In this document: piece after piece, positions 42,777-50,576 of the stretch
How positions within the stretch are numbered: the first letter of the stretch is position 1
Layout of the letters: each line of letters starts with the position of its first letter
DNA from: Leptospira sp.
Lineage (GTDB): Bacteria > Spirochaetota > Leptospiria > Leptospirales > Leptospiraceae
Assembly: GCA_027531445.1 (NCBI GenBank)
Contig: JAPZRK010000048.1
Location: 1 to 54,813 of the forward strand
Direction: 5' to 3'
DNA: 54,813 nucleotides
Made by a program: the position numbers and the translations under genes
Notes under the pieces: generated by a model
What the model saw: only the letters and a program-made list of their open reading frames with translations
Databases searched by the model: none
Told to the model about the DNA's origin: nothing

Positions 42777-43670
42777 ATGAATCAGACAAAAAGAGCATTA
42801 GTATTGTCAGGCGGTGGAGCAAGGGGTGCCTATCAGGCGGGAGTGTTTCGATGTCTTGAAGAAAAGAAATGGAAACCCGATATTATTTGTGGAACTTCCG
42901 TTGGAGCAATCAATGCATGCGCAATCGGTTCAGGTCTCCTGAGTCATGAGTTAATCAATTTATGGTTAGATCTTGATAAAAAAAAAGTGATGCGTTATTC
43001 GATCAAAAATGCCTTACGCGAACTTTTTCGCTCTGAATATGCACCATTGGCTGATACAGAACCGCTGAGTAGATTGATTCGAAAAAAACTAAATTTTAAT
43101 AATTTAAATGAAAGTGAAATCAAAGTTGTTATATCCGCTGTCAATATTTTGACTTCCGAACTTAGGTTTTTTGAAAATCCTAATATTCATATTGAGCATA
43201 TTCTTGCATCAAGTGCGATCCCTCTTTTTTTTCCATGGCAAATGATTGATGGCGCTCCTTATTGGGATGGTGGAGTTATGGCCAATACTCCAATTTTGCC
43301 TGCGATCACTCGAGGTGCAGAGGAGATACTAGTAATTCTTCTTTCGCCAGTTGGTGGGAATGTGTTAATGCAGGCTCCACATAACAAAGCTGAGGCATTA
43401 GAACGTCTCTATGAACTTTATCTATTGGGTTCTTACAAAAACGTGGAACAAGGTATCGAATTTCAAAAGGAATTAACTCGACCAAAAACTCCTATTGAAT
43501 CCTTGCTTGGATATTTTACAAATGAATTCAAAAATGTGAATATTCGAGTTATCGCCCCTAAAGAAATGTTAGGTTTGGGGAGTTTTTTGAATTTTTCGAG
43601 AGATCAGGCTGAAACCTTGATCGAACGCGGTTATAAAGATGCGCTCGATCATTTCTCACAAACTTCGTAA
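42777..43670 (+). CDS. Patatin-like phospholipase
   Basis: A 297-residue cytoplasmic patatin without a cNMP domain. Oxyanion loop SGGGARGAYQAG, nucleophile Ser41 in GTSVGA and Asp164 in WDGGVMAN complete the dyad. It starts one base after the NlpC/P60 gene ends, with TAGGA as ribosome site. Together with the upstream genes it forms a four-gene envelope and lipid-turnover run. Confidence 0.92.
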   Translation: MNQTKRALVLSGGGARGAYQAGVFRCLEEKKWKPDIICGTSVGAINACAIGSGLLSHELINLWLDLDKKKVMRYSIKNALRELFRSEYAPLADTEPLSRLIRKKLNFNNLNESEIKVVISAVNILTSELRFFENPNIHIEHILASSAIPLFFPWQMIDGAPYWDGGVMANTPILPAITRGAEEILVILLSPVGGNVLMQAPHNKAEALERLYELYLLGSYKNVEQGIEFQKELTRPKTPIESLLGYFTNEFKNVNIRVIAPKEMLGLGSFLNFSRDQAETLIERGYKDALDHFSQTS

Positions 43671-43679
43671 AAGACAGAG

Positions 43680-44060
43680 TTATTTGGGTTTTACAAAAAT
43701 CCAATTAGTATTAGAGGCTTTGTCAAGGTAGAGGTGGATCATCACGTTAGTTGGTTTCATTTTGTAGGTAAAAACATAGCTAAAAGTTGAATCTAGCTCT
43801 TTCTTTTCCATTCCTTCTTTGAACTTTCCATAGAATAATTTATTATTTGTGCAGATGGCAATCTCTGTGAAAAAGTTTCGTCCTACAGCTGTATCGATTG
43901 GAACATTGGCAAGTTTCGATTCGAACTGATTGTATAGGAGAATCTTTCCCATTTGATCTACTTTGACTACACCGAAGGGTTGTGCGTCTGCTTCGTTTTG
44001 AGATAAACTACCTAATTTGTTTATAAACGTCGGTTCGATAAAGCTAGCCATTGATTGCAA
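43680..44060 (-). CDS. Photoactive yellow protein homologue 1
   Basis: A 126-residue PAS-fold protein closely matching photoactive yellow protein (PYP). From Glu47 to Cys70 the spacing equals that from Glu46 to Cys69 in Halorhodospira PYP, so the chromophore cysteine (AICTNN) is in register; Tyr43 aligns with Tyr42. The hallmarks FGVVKVD, LLYNQFE, GRNFFTEIA, FYGKFKEG, YVFTYKMKPT and NWIFVK run to the end. Thr50 and Arg52 of the reference are replaced by Ala and Val. PYP binds p-coumarate and senses blue light. It is divergent from a transducer gene, 93 bases apart. Confidence 0.9.
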   Translation of the reverse strand: MQSMASFIEPTFINKLGSLSQNEADAQPFGVVKVDQMGKILLYNQFESKLANVPIDTAVGRNFFTEIAICTNNKLFYGKFKEGMEKKELDSTFSYVFTYKMKPTNVMIHLYLDKASNTNWIFVKPK

Positions 44061-44153
44061 TGCTCCAGAAAAATTTTATATCATTTATTTGACTAATTAT
44101 AAAAGTGAAAACACCGCAAAATTAGTCAAATCTGACAAAGAACGGAAAAAAAT

Positions 44154-45380
44154 TTGATTATAAACAAACGCCAACAGTTATTGAAGATCGTATTTTTGCT
44201 ACAATGGATTCAGTTCCTATGTCTGTTTTTACTTGCTGGTATCGCATTGTATGTTTTAAACGCTGAGAGTTCACAAAGTTTTCGAACCTTTTTAAGCATT
44301 TTCATTATTTTACTTTTGAGTGCTTTGAGTGGTTTAAAATACTATCAATCGATTTTATGCCGAAAGATTATTGAGCCTCTGTATTTACGTCCGGATCCCG
44401 TGATTTTATTAACAGCGGTTGGAATCGATCTAGAGGATTTTTCTCACGCGATCCAGCTGAGCCTGGGTTCATTTGATGACTTTCTGCGAGATATCGAAAG
44501 GGATCTTGCGGATTTAAATCAAAATATCGCCTCAATGGGAAATGATATAGGAACCGTTTACACCATTGTTTCCAAGCTTGCAAATGAAGAAGTCACTCTT
44601 ATGGACGCTGTTGGAAAAATGTCAGAAGAAATCGATATTATGTTTTCAATTGTGAATTTGGTTATCGATGAAATTGACGGAAGAAATAAAACCATGCGCG
44701 CATTAGTTGAAAGAAGTTCGGAAGGTGGAAAAAAAGTTTCAAAAACAAGCGAGACGATAGAAAGGCTTTCTGAATCCTCTGGTGGCATTCTGAAACTGAT
44801 CGATTATATCAATGGAGTATCTAAAGAGACAAATCTTCTGGCGATCAATGCTTCGATTGAGGCAACGCATTCAGGTTCTGAAGGAAAGGGTTTTACTGTA
44901 ATTGCTGATGAAATTAGAAAATTAGCCACTCAAACTGCACAAAATGCACGGGAAATCACAAAGCTACTTTCAAAGAATATATCGGACTATTCATTGGCAA
45001 GTGAGGCAAGCAATGAATCTGGTGAAGCATTTGTATACATCTCGGAACAAATCAAAGAAGTGCACGGCACGATTGCAGAAGTTGTTCAATCAATTTCAGA
45101 ATTGAAAACAAGAGGGAACATCATTTTGTCACGAGCAAAATCATTAGATGAGATCGCGGCTCGGGTAAGAGATACTTCAGGCGAAGTCTATGGAGAAGTC
45201 ATAACCATCAATCAAAGTCTTGAAGAGGCCCAGACATTGTCCGAAAAAATCAGCAAAGAATGTAAAGAAATGGCTGAAGCAAAAAATTGGCTCAATCGTC
45301 TAACAAATAAAATGCAGGATAGAATCAATCAAATCCGCGTCGAAACGGATGCGTTCATTCAAAAGGAGAATAAGTCGTAA
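44154..45380 (+). CDS. Methyl-accepting-type transducer with minimal sensor region
   Basis: A 408-residue protein starting at TTG. Two TM helices (about 8-32 and 43-62) are separated by only about 12 residues, so no real periplasmic sensor exists. After a linker comes an MCP signalling domain with the CheA/CheW tip NLLAINASIEATHSGSEGKG followed by FTVIADEIRKLA. Input must therefore come from the membrane or from a cytoplasmic partner. It is divergent from a PYP gene and its 3' end overlaps the lyase gene by 26 bases. Signalling from PYP to this protein is inference. Confidence 0.88.
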   Translation: MIINKRQQLLKIVFLLQWIQFLCLFLLAGIALYVLNAESSQSFRTFLSIFIILLLSALSGLKYYQSILCRKIIEPLYLRPDPVILLTAVGIDLEDFSHAIQLSLGSFDDFLRDIERDLADLNQNIASMGNDIGTVYTIVSKLANEEVTLMDAVGKMSEEIDIMFSIVNLVIDEIDGRNKTMRALVERSSEGGKKVSKTSETIERLSESSGGILKLIDYINGVSKETNLLAINASIEATHSGSEGKGFTVIADEIRKLATQTAQNAREITKLLSKNISDYSLASEASNESGEAFVYISEQIKEVHGTIAEVVQSISELKTRGNIILSRAKSLDEIAARVRDTSGEVYGEVITINQSLEEAQTLSEKISKECKEMAEAKNWLNRLTNKMQDRINQIRVETDAFIQKENKS

Positions 45381-46824
45381 ATAGGCTTTTTATTTTTGCA
45401 AGCTCGCCATCGAGTCGGGCATCACTTTTGAGGGGAACTAAATTTGTATAGATTGAATCTTTAGGAAAATGGAATCCTTTGAGTGTACCCGCTTGAAAAA
45501 TAGAGTAGGTTAGAATGGAAACCAATGTGTTCAAACTATCTAAACTTCGTCTATTCCGAAGAATTGAAATTGCTCCCATGGGGACAATGTCCTGGTTTCC
45601 ACCATTTGAACTGAGTGATTGAACGGAACCCGGCATAGAATCCCTTCTTATATCAGCCGTAAGGTGTGTTGCCAAAAGTCCGATTCCCGAAAGTCCCGCA
45701 TAACGTCCTGGTTGTGGTGAAAGCATCAAAGGAAAATCGTTATTTTCAGTAGGATTGTACAAATACTGTATGAATCTTTCAATCCATGTCGCAAGAACGG
45801 CTAGACAATTTTGGAGTCTATCTGCTGCAAAACTTACTTGTGAGGCATAAAAATTTCCCCCTTCGACGAATCTTTTTTCCTCTTCGATGTAGACTGGATT
45901 ATCGGAGAGGGAATTTAGCTCATTTTCGACACTTAGCCGAATTCCATCTAACTCATCTAAGATGGAACCTAAAATTTGTGGGATACATCGAATCGAATAA
46001 ATATCTTGAATGCGTTTTCCTTCGATTTTAGTTTTTGAATTTTTGCTTACGATCGAATAAAGCCTATTTGCAATTTGAATAGGTCCGGAATGACGTTTTG
46101 TTTTATGCAGAGCGGGGAAAAATGCATCGGCAAACACTGAATGGAAACGGAATAGTGTTTCCAACTGGTCCAGAATAAAATCATGGAGCCGGTGAGTCGA
46201 TTCTAACTGGATCGAAAGTAGTGCCGTTGAAAAACTTGTGCCATTCGTTAGCGAAATCGCTTCTTTCGGTTGTAAAACTCTAGGTAAACCAGTTACTTCT
46301 GACTTTTTATCATTATGAATTGTTGGGCCCGAAGGATGTCCCTTTCCAGTCCAAAGTCCCTCTCCCATTAAGGATAACGCAATCGCGCTAAGAGGAATCA
46401 AATCGCCTGAAGCCGAGAGCGAACCTTTCGCTGGAATGACTGGGATACAGTCTATCTCTAAGAGAGTCATCAGAAGTTCCAATAGTTCCCAACTGATGCC
46501 ACTGCCTCCCTGAGATAGGGAATGAATACGAGCACACAAAACAGCCCTTGCCTCAATATGGCTTAGTCGGTCCTTAAAATCAGAAACTGTTAGGTGATAA
46601 ACCAAAGACTTTTGGTTTTCAAGCCGATCCTCATTATTTTGAAAGGCATGAGGTCCAAACCCAGTGTCAATTCCATATAGAAGTTGCGAGCTCTTTTGCG
46701 AAAGATAGTCCTGAAGAGCATCGCTACTCGCGCTACATATCGTTTTTGAATTAGGAGGCGGAGAATACTGTCTTTCTCCTTTTGCGATGGAGAATAGATC
46801 GAGAGATGTCAATAGTTCAGGCAA
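45355..46824 (-). CDS. tal: Tyrosine ammonia-lyase (MIO family)
   Basis: A 489-residue aromatic amino-acid ammonia-lyase starting at TTG 46824 with GGAG upstream. Tyr50 in LLYGIDTGFG is the catalytic loop tyrosine; Ala138-Ser139-Gly140 in SLSASGDL forms the MIO cofactor. The selectivity pair is His77-Leu78 (SLVYHLTV), as in tyrosine ammonia-lyase of Rhodobacter, not the Ser-His of histidine ammonia-lyase. YSIRCIPQILG gives the substrate-carboxylate Arg region. It would make p-coumarate, the PYP chromophore precursor. HAL remains the alternative, but no hut genes are nearby. Confidence 0.85.
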   Translation of the reverse strand: MPELLTSLDLFSIAKGERQYSPPPNSKTICSASSDALQDYLSQKSSQLLYGIDTGFGPHAFQNNEDRLENQKSLVYHLTVSDFKDRLSHIEARAVLCARIHSLSQGGSGISWELLELLMTLLEIDCIPVIPAKGSLSASGDLIPLSAIALSLMGEGLWTGKGHPSGPTIHNDKKSEVTGLPRVLQPKEAISLTNGTSFSTALLSIQLESTHRLHDFILDQLETLFRFHSVFADAFFPALHKTKRHSGPIQIANRLYSIVSKNSKTKIEGKRIQDIYSIRCIPQILGSILDELDGIRLSVENELNSLSDNPVYIEEEKRFVEGGNFYASQVSFAADRLQNCLAVLATWIERFIQYLYNPTENNDFPLMLSPQPGRYAGLSGIGLLATHLTADIRRDSMPGSVQSLSSNGGNQDIVPMGAISILRNRRSLDSLNTLVSILTYSIFQAGTLKGFHFPKDSIYTNLVPLKSDARLDGELAKIKSLFTTYSPFE

Positions 46825-46913
46825 TACCGTGCTCCGTTATTGAATGGAATTGAGCGTTCAAAAATCCGTCAAAAACAAAACAATTTTGATTCAATCGCCG
46901 TCTAAACATCAGA

Positions 46914-47159
46914 ATGGAAGAACTAAAAGAGAGCTTTGAAAGTCAATTGATCTATCTTTATGATGAAAAGATGCAATTTGAAAATAAATTGGGAACCTCA
47001 GACCCGAAAGACATAGTCGCCAAGTTTAAAAACCTTGAAAGTGAACTCATGCATCTTTATGGAATCAAGGATAAGTTTAAAAAAGTTTCAGCCTCGCAGA
47101 TTAATGTAACAAATATTAAAAATGTGTTTATTGATAAAAATCGTTTAAAGGTAAATTAA
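46914..47159 (+). CDS. Small coiled-coil protein upstream of PYP2
   Basis: An 81-residue acidic helical protein, divergent from the lyase gene and 3 bases before the second PYP gene. Residues 6-50 (FESQLIYLYDEK ... LESELMHLYG) resemble the C-terminal part of the protein encoded at 47582. I see no known domain. A binding partner of the photoreceptor is inference from order and the shared module. Confidence 0.65.
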   Translation: MEELKESFESQLIYLYDEKMQFENKLGTSDPKDIVAKFKNLESELMHLYGIKDKFKKVSASQINVTNIKNVFIDKNRLKVN

Positions 47160-47162
47160 GAG

Positions 47163-47591
47163 ATGTCTAGCGATTTGATATTCAAGGTTCAAAAACAAGC
47201 AGAATCATATGCAAAAGGTGACATGCGGTTTATTAAGGATGATGTCTTGCAAAAGTTGCAAACAAGTACTCCTGCAGAAATCGACTTACTTGACTTTGGC
47301 GTTATTAGCGTTGATGACAAAGGTGTGATCAAGATTTTTAACAAGTATGAAGGAGAAAGGGCCAACGTTGATCCCAAATTGGCGATAGGTAAGAACTTCT
47401 TCACCGATATTGCCCCATGCACAAATAATCAGATATTTTTTGGTAGTTTTAAAAAAGGTGTTGAGGATCGAAAAATGGATTTAATTTTCCCATACACTTT
47501 TACTTATAAGATGAAACCTACACCGGTAAAGATTCATTTATACCGGGGTCCTGCACGCCCTAACAATTGGATATTTGTAAAATGGAATTAG
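47163..47591 (+). CDS. Photoactive yellow protein homologue 2
   Basis: A 142-residue PYP-like protein. Glu63 to Cys86 matches the Glu46-Cys69 spacing of Halorhodospira PYP, and IAPCTNN, GKNFFTDIA, FFGSFKKGV, YTFTYKMKPTPVKIH and NWIFVK are near-family consensus. The Tyr42 position is Phe59, and Thr50/Arg52 are Ala/Val. It carries about 17 extra N-terminal residues relative to the reference protein. Loss of the Tyr42 hydrogen bond would be expected to shift absorption or kinetics. It overlaps the next gene by 10 bases. Confidence 0.9.
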   Translation: MSSDLIFKVQKQAESYAKGDMRFIKDDVLQKLQTSTPAEIDLLDFGVISVDDKGVIKIFNKYEGERANVDPKLAIGKNFFTDIAPCTNNQIFFGSFKKGVEDRKMDLIFPYTFTYKMKPTPVKIHLYRGPARPNNWIFVKWN

Positions 47592-48286
47592 TTAAAAAGA
47601 TAGATTTAGCAACAATTGAGGCAGTATTTAACGATCCTGCATTCAAAGAAGATATAGCACATAATTTGCAATCGTGGCGGGAAGACTATTCCGTTCCAGA
47701 CAACGATTTCAAGACAACGAAAAGTTGGATTGAAGGGATCATTTATGATTTTTTAGAACTTGTTCGAGATGTCGAAGAAGATTCGGAAATGAGTGTAACC
47801 GTTTTCACAAAGTACATCGAACTAAAGTGTTATTGGAAACAAATCAATTCTCAAATTCAATATCAAAATTTCAAAACGGGTTCTGCAAATACAGTACTCA
47901 TTGGAAAAGCCTCACTCACTACATTTATCCTGATTGCCATCGAACCTCTGATCAATGAGACAGAGCTTGCGGAAATCCAAGAGTTTTTAACAAAGCCGAT
48001 TCGTGAAGTAATACGTATTGAATCATCCGTTGATATTTCTTCCCCGGAAAACGAAATGAACGATCTTGCTCTTATGGAAGCACAATTAGACAGCCTATAT
48101 GCGGACAAAGACTATTTGTTCAAGAACGTTGGTTATGCGACAGCAGATGAAATTTTAGAGTCAATGGAAAGTCTACAAGAACAGATTGATGATTTAAAAG
48201 AAGAGTTCAAAGATTCTGTATTGATTGATAACAATCTTTCGTTTATTGGAAAACGTAAAATTACAATCATCAAGAATAAACCATAG
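47582..48286 (+). CDS. Hypothetical protein co-encoded with PYP2, C-terminal coiled-coil module
   Basis: A 234-residue protein from the ATG at 47582, inside the end of the PYP2 gene, so translation is coupled. The N-terminal 150 residues are mainly helical and of unknown fold. The C-terminal part (MEAQLDSLYADKDYLFKNVG, then EQIDDLKEEF) repeats the module of the small protein at 46914. There is no TM helix or known catalytic motif. A PYP signalling partner is inference. Confidence 0.7.
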   Translation: MELVKKIDLATIEAVFNDPAFKEDIAHNLQSWREDYSVPDNDFKTTKSWIEGIIYDFLELVRDVEEDSEMSVTVFTKYIELKCYWKQINSQIQYQNFKTGSANTVLIGKASLTTFILIAIEPLINETELAEIQEFLTKPIREVIRIESSVDISSPENEMNDLALMEAQLDSLYADKDYLFKNVGYATADEILESMESLQEQIDDLKEEFKDSVLIDNNLSFIGKRKITIIKNKP

Positions 48287-48586
48287 AACTTTTTCGTTAC
48301 AGTTTCTGCTATTTTTTCCTCTCATATGGCTGGGTGTTTGATAATGGAGCCATGTATAGATTGTATTTTTATTTAACCGTTCGCTACCTTATCTCAGTTC
48401 CATGAGATGGTCATGATCAAATTCGTATCCGTTCGTATATAATTTCCAAAGAATCAGGCAATATTCTATATTTTCAATTTTGAATTGATGAATGGTCAAG
48501 AGTCGCACCTGCTAAAGTTTTCAAGTTGACGAAAAAAAGATTGACGGTATTTTAATATAACCCAGTGTTTATATAACGTGATAGGT
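48287..48586. other. 300-base intergenic stretch before the ArsR gene
   Basis: A/T-rich sequence without an ORF. TTGACG occurs at 48526-48531 and 48541-48546, and an A/T-rich inverted stretch (TTTATATAAC) lies at 48568-48577 directly before the ArsR-family start, a plausible promoter/operator area. The rest shows nothing recognisable. Confidence 0.4.
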
Positions 48587-48937
48587 ATGGAACCACTGGA
48601 TGCAACCTTTGCCGCATTGGCTGACCCAACGCGCCGCTCGATTCTCATGCGTCTCGCCGAGGGAGAATTGACTGTTATGGAGATTGCAAAGCCATTTCAA
48701 ATGAGCCAACCTGCAATTTCTCGCCACTTAAAAGTTTTGGAAAGGGCAGGTTTGATTTCTACGAACATCCGTGGACAGGAACGGCCAAGAAAACTCGAAA
48801 CTGAACCGCTCAGACAGGCTGAGGATTGGATTGAAAGATACCGTCAAAAGTGGGAGAAACGATATCAAACACTTGATTTGTTATTGAATGAATTACAAAG
48901 AATGAAAACGAAGGACACGAAAAATAATGAATACTGA
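48587..48937 (+). CDS. ArsR-family transcriptional regulator
   Basis: A 116-residue winged-helix protein from the ATG at 48587 (an in-frame GTG lies at 48578). The pattern DPTRRSILMRLAEGELTVME and SQPAISRHLKVLERAGLI is the ArsR HTH. There are no CxC metal ligands, as in the subgroup paired with AHSA1 genes. It overlaps the next gene by 11 bases and probably controls that unit. Confidence 0.92.
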   Translation: MEPLDATFAALADPTRRSILMRLAEGELTVMEIAKPFQMSQPAISRHLKVLERAGLISTNIRGQERPRKLETEPLRQAEDWIERYRQKWEKRYQTLDLLLNELQRMKTKDTKNNEY

Positions 48938-49442
48938 CAAAAAAGAAGCGAAAATGGAACTTCGTGGCGAAAACGAAATCGTGTTTACGAGATACTTTAA
49001 TGCACCCGTTTCTTTAGTGTTTGATTGCCACACCAAACCTGAGCTTATGCGGAAGGGGTTGATTGGACCAGAAGGTATGGTTCTTGAAACATGTGAGCAC
49101 GATCTTAGAGTCGGTGGAAAGTATTTATATCTCTATATGGACGAAAAGGGGAATAAATCTGGAGTTTATGGAACATTTAAGGAAGTGATCGTACCAGAAA
49201 AAGTTTCCAATACAGAAAATTATATTATGGACTTTTCCATTTTTGATCGAGATGCTCCTGAAGATCAAAATGCGACAGTCGAATCTAGAACCTTCACCAA
49301 GGAAGGTTCATTTACTCTTATGACTCATGTTTATACATATCCTTCAGCCGAAGTCCGAAAGTTTATGATAGAATGCGGAGCAGCTGATGGTATGTCTGAA
49401 TGTTATCTAGAGCTTGATAAACTGCTTATTAGTATCGCTTAA
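48927..49442 (+). CDS. AHSA1/SRPBCC-domain protein
   Basis: A 171-residue START-like protein of the AHSA1 family (VFTRYFNAPVSLVFDCHTKP, then DLRVGGKYLY). These proteins bind hydrophobic ligands in a cavity; the function of those paired with ArsR regulators is not settled. Overlap with the ArsR gene indicates a two-gene operon. Confidence 0.88.
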   Translation: MNTDKKEAKMELRGENEIVFTRYFNAPVSLVFDCHTKPELMRKGLIGPEGMVLETCEHDLRVGGKYLYLYMDEKGNKSGVYGTFKEVIVPEKVSNTENYIMDFSIFDRDAPEDQNATVESRTFTKEGSFTLMTHVYTYPSAEVRKFMIECGAADGMSECYLELDKLLISIA

Positions 49443-49500
49443 AATTCGTGTAGATCAATTGTTTTCTGTACGTAAATAAATCCACACACGTATATCAGGT

Positions 49501-49926
49501 TTACTCTTTGTATGGAAACCAAAGAGGTCCAATCGCGAGCAATAAAACGAAAACATTTATAAATGCATTAGATGGGTTTCCTGAGAGAATTGAACCAGCA
49601 CTATCAAGGAAAAACCAAGCTAGTATACCAAACAGGACGGATTTTCTTATTTCTTCTGGGGCTTTATCATATGCAGATTTGGATAAAAACCAAATCGTAA
49701 CTCCCCAACCAAAAAGAAATCCTCCAGTAAGTGCCGACAAAAATCGAGTATCTGGTGAGTCATAAGTTGTTCCACCATCGAGCGGCCAACTAAGCAAATC
49801 TAAAGTCAATCTTGCAGGTTCCAGAGTTTCGGACATTGTGCCAAAAAAAAATATGGGTCCAAAAGAGCCGATTACAACTGCTGTGATCTTTAAATAAAAT
49901 TTATGGAAATTTTTTGACATCATCAT
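49501..49926 (-). CDS. Four-TM membrane protein of the TetR locus
   Basis: A 141-residue protein with four hydrophobic helices (about 10-30, 65-85, 98-115 and 120-138). No family motif is recognised. It lies downstream of the TetR gene on the same strand with a perfect palindrome about 80 bases before its start, so it is probably the regulated target. Confidence 0.75.
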   Translation of the reverse strand: MMMSKNFHKFYLKITAVVIGSFGPIFFFGTMSETLEPARLTLDLLSWPLDGGTTYDSPDTRFLSALTGGFLFGWGVTIWFLSKSAYDKAPEEIRKSVLFGILAWFFLDSAGSILSGNPSNAFINVFVLLLAIGPLWFPYKE

Positions 49927-50007
49927 ATTCCTATTCTACAATATTATATTAGAAATGGAGAATATGTATAATCATTTCAAACTAAATTTGTTTTCTTGAT
50001 TAAAATA

Positions 50008-50029
50008 CATTGTACGTATCCGTACAATG
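50008..50029. promoter_or_regulatory. Palindromic TetR-type operator
   Basis: CATTGTACG (50008-50016) and CGTACAATG (50021-50029) form a perfect inverted repeat around TATC. Its TTGTAC...GTACAA form is typical of TetR-family operators. It sits between the TetR gene stop (50033) and the membrane protein start (49926). Confidence 0.7.
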
Positions 50030-50032
50030 AAA

Positions 50033-50569
50033 TCATTTTGCGATACTGTGTATTAGGTTTTTTAAATTAGAAAAATAATCAGTTAACCACTGTTTTTCTA
50101 AATTTTCACTATTGATTTTTAAGAAAAAATTTTCTAATGCCAAGTTGAATAGTCCTCTAAGTTGTACGTCTGAGAAGTTTAGGTTTAGGTCCTTCCTCCA
50201 AACATTGATAAACGGAGTTGCAAGCATTTCATCGATTTTATTGAGGATTGGCTGATACTTTTCAAATTCTAGGTGTATCCTTATTTGTTTATTAAACAAC
50301 AAATCTAATTTATGATCGATCAAGATGTCAATAAGTTCAGGTGTTACGGACGTAGCAATGGATTCCTTTTTAGAAATAATATCACAATTTTTCAGGTGAT
50401 GATCTATAAGGAAAGAGTGGTAGTTTTCCAAATCAACAAAGAGATGATAAAAAGATGATTTGCTAATCTCAAGAGTTTTTGCAAGTCTTTCGACTTTTAA
50501 ATCCGCAAATCCGTGAAGCGCAATTGATTCATAACCTTTTTCTATCCATATACGTTGATTTTGTTTCAT
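50033..50569 (-). CDS. TetR-family transcriptional regulator
   Basis: A 178-residue regulator. The N-terminal HTH is seen in ALHGFADLKVERLAKTLEIS followed by KSSFYHLFVDLENY; the rest is the helical ligand-binding domain. The gene is followed by a perfect palindrome and a membrane protein gene. The YdeI-like gene ends 7 bases upstream, so the three may form one leftward transcript with an internal operator. Confidence 0.9.
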   Translation of the reverse strand: MKQNQRIWIEKGYESIALHGFADLKVERLAKTLEISKSSFYHLFVDLENYHSFLIDHHLKNCDIISKKESIATSVTPELIDILIDHKLDLLFNKQIRIHLEFEKYQPILNKIDEMLATPFINVWRKDLNLNFSDVQLRGLFNLALENFFLKINSENLEKQWLTDYFSNLKNLIHSIAK

Positions 50570-50576
50570 TTAAATT

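Noticed and set aside
45355..46824. Histidine ammonia-lyase (hutH) annotation
   Set aside because: The selectivity pair is His-Leu instead of Ser-His, there are no hut genes, and the neighbours are PYP genes.
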